Positions 7,299 to 9,774 of a DNA stretch of 9,774 bases are shown here, piece after piece. Both the position numbers and the translations under genes were made by a program. This stretch comes from Clostridia bacterium (GTDB lineage: Bacteria > Bacillota > Clostridia > Christensenellales > CAG-917): assembly GCA_017500745.1 (NCBI GenBank), contig JAFVYE010000061.1:1-9774 (forward strand). The letters are read 5' to 3'. The notes under the pieces were generated by a model that did no database searches, had not been told where the DNA came from, and saw only the letters and a list, made by a program, of their open reading frames with translations. Every line of letters starts with the position of its first letter. Position 1 is the first letter of the stretch.

Positions 7299-7410
7299 AC
7301 TCTGGACAGGGTGAAAATCCCTACCGTTGGTAATGCGCAAGCTAGTCCGACAGCCCCAACAGCTGATGTGGTGAGATTCCACAACCGCCCGTATAGTCGG
7401 AATGGGAGAG
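7299..7410 (+). promoter_or_regulatory. FMN riboswitch (RFN element)
   Basis: This RNA binds flavin mononucleotide and lowers expression of the gene behind it when flavin is plentiful. Conserved blocks appear in order: GGACAGGGTGAAAATCCCT (7304-7322) with stem AGGG/CCCT, ACCGTTGGTAATGCGC (7323-7338), a stem GTGG/CCAC around TGAGATT (7368-7382), and ACCGCCCGTATAGTCGGAA (7384-7402) leading into TGGGAGAG. These are the hallmarks of the RFN fold. The closing P1 helix pairs CTC(T) at 7300-7303 with the GGGAGAG stretch at 7404-7410. That stretch is also the Shine-Dalgarno sequence of the gene starting at 7415, so there is no separate expression platform and control is probably at translation initiation. 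No terminator hairpin lies between aptamer and start codon. Confidence 0.93.
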
Positions 7411-7414
7411 AGAT

Positions 7415-8050
7415 ATGAAAAAGACTCTTTTTGTTGCAGAAGTTGCAGTTTTTTCTGCACTTGTTTTTGTGGCGACTATCGTTGTTGCCATCCCCTCCGT
7501 TTCAACGTCAGGTTATATCAACTTTGGCGACGTGGTGATTTTCATCTCGTCCGCTTTTTTGGGCCCTCTTGGTGGATTTGTTGCAGGAGGCGTTGGCTCT
7601 ATGCTTGCAGATTTGATGTATTCGCCAGTGTGGATGCCCGTCACTTTTATTGTAAAAGGGCTTGAAGGTGTAATTGCAGGAGTGATTTTTGTGCTTTTGA
7701 AAAACACTTTCAAAACCAAAAAGTTTGGCCTGCCCGTTGCCACGGCTTTGGCATTTGTGGTGAGCGCCGTTGAAATGGTGGTGGGCTACTATATTGGCGG
7801 AGCAATCATCCTTGGTCTTTCAAGTGGCGATTGGTCAGTGGCGTTCACGTCATCTGCCCTTGACATCCCCGGCAACTGCTTGCAAGGTGGCGTGTCTGTG
7901 CTTGCGGGAGGGGCAATAACCTTGCTTTTGTGCAAGATCCCCTACACCAAAAACCTTATGGAAAAAAATCTGTCCGTGTTCAAAAAGAGGGCAAACAAAA
8001 GCGCCTGCGAAGATGTGGCAGACGCCGAAAGTGAAAACTTGACTGAATAA
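7415..8050 (+). CDS. ribU: ECF transporter S component, inferred riboflavin-specific
   Basis: This 211-residue membrane protein is the substrate-binding subunit of an energy-coupling factor importer. Hydrophobic segments lie near 5-28, 37-66 (probably two helices), 73-96, 106-135 and 147-173, giving about six helices as usual. The first helix carries AxxxA (A11, A15), the motif by which S components dock on EcfT. GYINFGDVVIFISSAFLGP (33-51) followed by GGFVAGGVGSMLADL (53-67) resembles the Pfam ECF-type riboflavin S family. Substrate assignment rests mainly on the FMN riboswitch directly upstream; by sequence alone it could be another vitamin S component, and it may not be a direct orthologue of B. 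subtilis RibU. The tail after 185 is charged and soluble. No EcfA or EcfT genes are in the window, so it presumably uses a shared energy module encoded elsewhere. Confidence 0.88.
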   Translation: MKKTLFVAEVAVFSALVFVATIVVAIPSVSTSGYINFGDVVIFISSAFLGPLGGFVAGGVGSMLADLMYSPVWMPVTFIVKGLEGVIAGVIFVLLKNTFKTKKFGLPVATALAFVVSAVEMVVGYYIGGAIILGLSSGDWSVAFTSSALDIPGNCLQGGVSVLAGGAITLLLCKIPYTKNLMEKNLSVFKKRANKSACEDVADAESENLTE

Positions 8051-8054
8051 AGAC

Positions 8055-8765
8055 TCACACCATAAGAGTGCGCAAAATATCCTGTCTTACCTTTGACAAA
8101 TCCTCATCTGCGAGAGATCTTTCTCTTGCAGATTTTTCAATTTCTCCCTCCAAAACCATTGTGGCAGGACTGCCACTTATGACCATATATTTGTCTGCAG
8201 TCAGCAAGCACTCGTCAATGGCGTGGGTCACCAAAACTATGGTCTTGGGGTTTCTTTCATTGAGGGCAATGAGCCACTTCAAAAGGCGTTGTTTCAAAGC
8301 TGTGTCAAGGGCTTTGAAGGGCTCGTCCATGAGGAGCAAATCGCTGGGATACAAAAAAGCCCTTGCCAAAGCAACTCGTTGTGCCTGACCTCCGCTTATC
8401 TCAGTAGGACGCTTGTCACGGCAGTCGGCAATTTCCAAGATTGAAAGCATTTCTTCAATGCGATTTTTTCTTTCTGTCTTGTCCTTGACAACTGACTTTA
8501 ATATCAAATCAAGGTTTTTAAACACCGAAATTGTGGGGATTAACCTGTCTTTTTGAAAAATAAAGGAAATTCCGCCCTCTATGCCATCAACCTCTCCGCT
8601 GTGTTGGACTATGCCTGCAATGGCACCAAGCAGAGTTGATTTTCCAACCCCAGATCCACCAAGCACAACGTTGATTTTGCCACCTGCGAGAGTTGCATCA
8701 AAGGAGTCAAACACCACTTTGTCGCCATAGCTCACAGACAAATTTTTGACGCTAATATCCTTCAT
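8055..8765 (-). CDS. ABC transporter ATP-binding protein, nitrate/sulfonate/taurine (SsuB/TauB) type
   Basis: This 236-residue cytosolic ATPase powers the importer encoded by the two genes upstream. Walker A is GGSGVGKST (36-44), the Q-loop FQKD (70-73), the signature ISGGQAQR (123-130, a usual variant of LSGGQ), Walker B LLLMDEPF (143-150), the D-loop ALD (152-154) and the switch histidine H181 in LVTHAIDE. All are intact. The general look (KRPTEISGGQAQRVALARAF) is that of the NitT/TauT family. I placed the start at the ATG at 8765 instead of the GTG at 8780 because GGAGG lies 7 bases before it and the GTG start would include that ribosome site. It overlaps the permease stop in ATGA. Its stop is 4 bases from that of the ECF S component on the other strand. 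Confidence 0.93.
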   Translation of the reverse strand: MKDISVKNLSVSYGDKVVFDSFDATLAGGKINVVLGGSGVGKSTLLGAIAGIVQHSGEVDGIEGGISFIFQKDRLIPTISVFKNLDLILKSVVKDKTERKNRIEEMLSILEIADCRDKRPTEISGGQAQRVALARAFLYPSDLLLMDEPFKALDTALKQRLLKWLIALNERNPKTIVLVTHAIDECLLTADKYMVISGSPATMVLEGEIEKSARERSLADEDLSKVRQDILRTLMV

Positions 8766-9538
8766 CTTTTCACCTCCCACAGTTTTTTGAGCCCAAGCAC
8801 AATGCCCTCAAACACAAAGGACAAAGCCACGGCAAGCACCGTCCATGCAAGGAGCACGCTGACGTCAAAGGACATGTTTGCCTTTTGCATTTCAAGGCCA
8901 ATGCTTCCTCTTGCATAGGTCATCACTTCTGCTGCAATGACCACCTTCAAAGTGAGAGATACGGTGCTTCTGCAAACGTCAAAAACGGCAGGTGCAATCT
9001 CGGGGGCGTATAGCCCAAACACCACGTCAAAGGGCTTTACTTTGTACAACTTGGCCATCTCAACAAGGTCACGGTCTACTCCTGTGATTGCGGTGTATAT
9101 GGCCTGATACAGCAGAGGAAACGCAATGAGAAATCCAATGACAACGGGGGCTCTTTGTCCGTCAAGCCAAAGCATTATGATGAGGATTATTGCAAGAGTT
9201 GGCGCAGAACGAAGTATGCTGATTATGGGGGACATAACCCTGTGGATTGGGTTCCAAAGTCCGCCAAGCACCGCCATCAAAAATGCGCTGACAAAGGATA
9301 TTGCAAAGCAGATGACCGTGCGTGCCACCGTCATGCCAACTGCTTTCCAAAAGTTTGCCCCTGCAAACAAATCAAAAAAGTCCACCACCACTTTGTCTGG
9401 TGTTGGAAACACAAGGGGCTTGTCCTTGACCTCTGCCACTATCCACCACAGTGCCAGAACAAAAGCCAAGGCAATCAATGGATAAGCCACGTTGCCTATT
9501 ATCTTTTTGGTTTTGTCGTTAAGTTTGATATTTTTCAT
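8762..9538 (-). CDS. ABC transporter permease, nitrate/sulfonate/taurine (SsuC/TauC) type
   Basis: This 258-residue inner-membrane protein would form the channel as a dimer. Hydrophobic segments lie near 15-36, 66-94, 103-125, 130-150, 190-207 and 225-250. Typical family features are the FPTPDKVV segment (44-51) before the second helix, SILRSAPTLAIILI (107-120), and the cytoplasmic EAA-type loop LVEMAKLYKVKPFDVVFGLY (158-177) continuing to APEIAPAVF, which docks onto the ATPase. GAGAGGGG lies about 9 bases before the ATG. Its last bases overlap the ATPase start (ATGA), indicating translational coupling. The substrate cannot be told from the sequence: this family carries sulfonates, taurine, nitrate, thiamine precursors and others. 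Confidence 0.92.
   Translation of the reverse strand: MKNIKLNDKTKKIIGNVAYPLIALAFVLALWWIVAEVKDKPLVFPTPDKVVVDFFDLFAGANFWKAVGMTVARTVICFAISFVSAFLMAVLGGLWNPIHRVMSPIISILRSAPTLAIILIIMLWLDGQRAPVVIGFLIAFPLLYQAIYTAITGVDRDLVEMAKLYKVKPFDVVFGLYAPEIAPAVFDVCRSTVSLTLKVVIAAEVMTYARGSIGLEMQKANMSFDVSVLLAWTVLAVALSFVFEGIVLGLKKLWEVKR
8773..8777 (-). promoter_or_regulatory. Ribosome-binding site that fixes the ABC ATPase start
   Basis: GGAGG on the minus strand, 7 bases before the ATG at 8765 and within the last codons of the permease gene. A frame opening at GTG 8780 would have this site inside it, so the shorter start is preferred. Confidence 0.75.
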
Positions 9539-9556
9539 AGTTTTCTGCCCCTCTCA

Positions 9557-9576
9557 CCCGCGCACAAAGGCGCAGG
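9557..9576 (-). other. GC-rich intercistronic stem-loop in the ABC operon
   Basis: In the 70-base gap between the binding-protein and permease genes the minus strand reads CCTGCGC, a 6-base loop, then GCGCGGG, a 7-bp stem with one G-U pair. No T-run follows, so it is not a classical terminator. It lies directly before the permease ribosome site. Such hairpins commonly protect the upstream binding-protein mRNA from decay, giving more binding protein than permease. Confidence 0.6.
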
Positions 9577-9608
9577 CAAAAGGACGATTTGACTTGTTGG
9601 ATTGTTGA

Positions 9609-9774
9609 TTACACAAAGAGGTCAACGGTGGTCCAATCAACTGCTGGCACCATCAAGCCAAGATAGCTTGTGATTGACTCTCTCACGGCGTTGTTGTTGA
9701 TCTTTGTCACAACAATTGAGCAACGAGGGATGCTGGGTGCGGGGAATGTTGAGGTGCTTCCTTTTGATTGAAGG
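9609..9774 (-). CDS. ABC transporter substrate-binding protein, C-terminal end only
   Basis: The minus strand is open from the window edge to a TAA at 9611-9609, giving the last 54 residues of a protein. They read as a plausible C-terminus containing PSIPRCSIVVTKINN, ending VDWTTVDLFV, with codon use like the neighbours. The IPRC(S/N)I-type segment near the end resembles clostridial solute-binding proteins of NitT/TauT or ThiY type, from memory. The position first in line before a permease and an ATPase of that family, 70 bases upstream, supports the call strongly. The signal peptide and lipobox would lie beyond the window, so they cannot be checked. The ligand is unknown. Confidence 0.75.
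   Translation of the reverse strand, partial: LQSKGSTSTFPAPSIPRCSIVVTKINNNAVRESITSYLGLMVPAVDWTTVDLFV

Noticed and set aside
7402..7665. Plus-strand frame starting at 7402 inside the riboswitch
   Set aside because: It runs out of frame with the S-component gene, has no family likeness, and its start lies in the aptamer core.
8053..8069. Small inverted repeat ACTC/GAGT between the convergent stop codons, a possible bidirectional terminator
   Set aside because: Only 4 bp of stem with a 9-base loop and no T-run on either side.
7415..9774. Idea that the ABC importer is a flavin or thiamine-precursor transporter because it is next to the FMN-controlled gene
   Set aside because: It is on the opposite strand, not under the riboswitch, and its binding protein is mostly outside the window. 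The permease and ATPase do not reveal the substrate.
1..9774. Defence system, prophage, transposon or biosynthetic cluster
   Set aside because: All genes except the P-loop and DUF5685 proteins are recognisable housekeeping or transport genes. There are no transposases, integrases, long repeats or CRISPR-like spacing.

Overview
The window looks like ordinary chromosomal housekeeping sequence from a Gram-positive bacterium of the class Clostridia (Bacillota), probably an uncultured or gut-type lineage. The evidence is the gene order rpmE / DUF1385-prmC / prfA, a DUF5685 protein, strong AGAGG/GGAGG ribosome sites, sigma-A type promoters, a zinc-type L31, and an ECF transporter S component under an FMN riboswitch. 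Coding density is very high and I see no insertion sequence, CRISPR array, tRNA, rRNA, phage gene or toxin-antitoxin pair. No gene stands out by composition as recently acquired.

Left part (1-7072), all on the minus strand and read from right to left: rpmE (ribosomal protein L31); a hairpin terminator or attenuator; a 607-residue fusion of a DUF1385 membrane domain with the release-factor methyltransferase PrmC; prfA (release factor 1, the PrmC substrate); a small P-loop protein of unknown role; thrC (threonine synthase); trpS (tryptophanyl-tRNA synthetase); and a DUF5685 protein cut by the left edge. From the P-loop gene leftward the gaps are 6, 1 and 5 bases, so those four genes look like one operon, possibly with its own promoter in the 58-base gap after prfA. 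The theme is translation: ribosomal protein, termination factor and its modifier, tRNA charging, plus an amino-acid biosynthesis enzyme.

Middle (7073-7414): a divergent regulatory region of 342 bases with no gene. It holds an extended -10 promoter and a structured leader for rpmE on the minus strand. On the plus strand it holds a near-consensus promoter and an FMN riboswitch whose closing helix covers the ribosome-binding site of the next gene.

Right part (7415-9774): the riboswitch-controlled gene (7415-8050, plus) encodes an S component of an ECF transporter, inferred to import riboflavin. It runs head-on, with only 4 bases between stop codons, into a minus-strand ABC importer operon of the nitrate/sulfonate/taurine type: a substrate-binding protein (only its C-terminal end is in the window), a permease and an ATPase. 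A GC-rich stem-loop lies between the binding-protein and permease genes, and the permease and ATPase overlap by ATGA. The substrate cannot be read from the sequence.

I did not find a clear new biological system. The observations most worth following are the paired aspartate-rich motifs in the DUF5685 protein, which resemble those of squalene/phytoene synthases; the DUF1385-PrmC fusion beside prfA; and the compact FMN riboswitch that appears to hide the Shine-Dalgarno sequence directly in its P1 helix.
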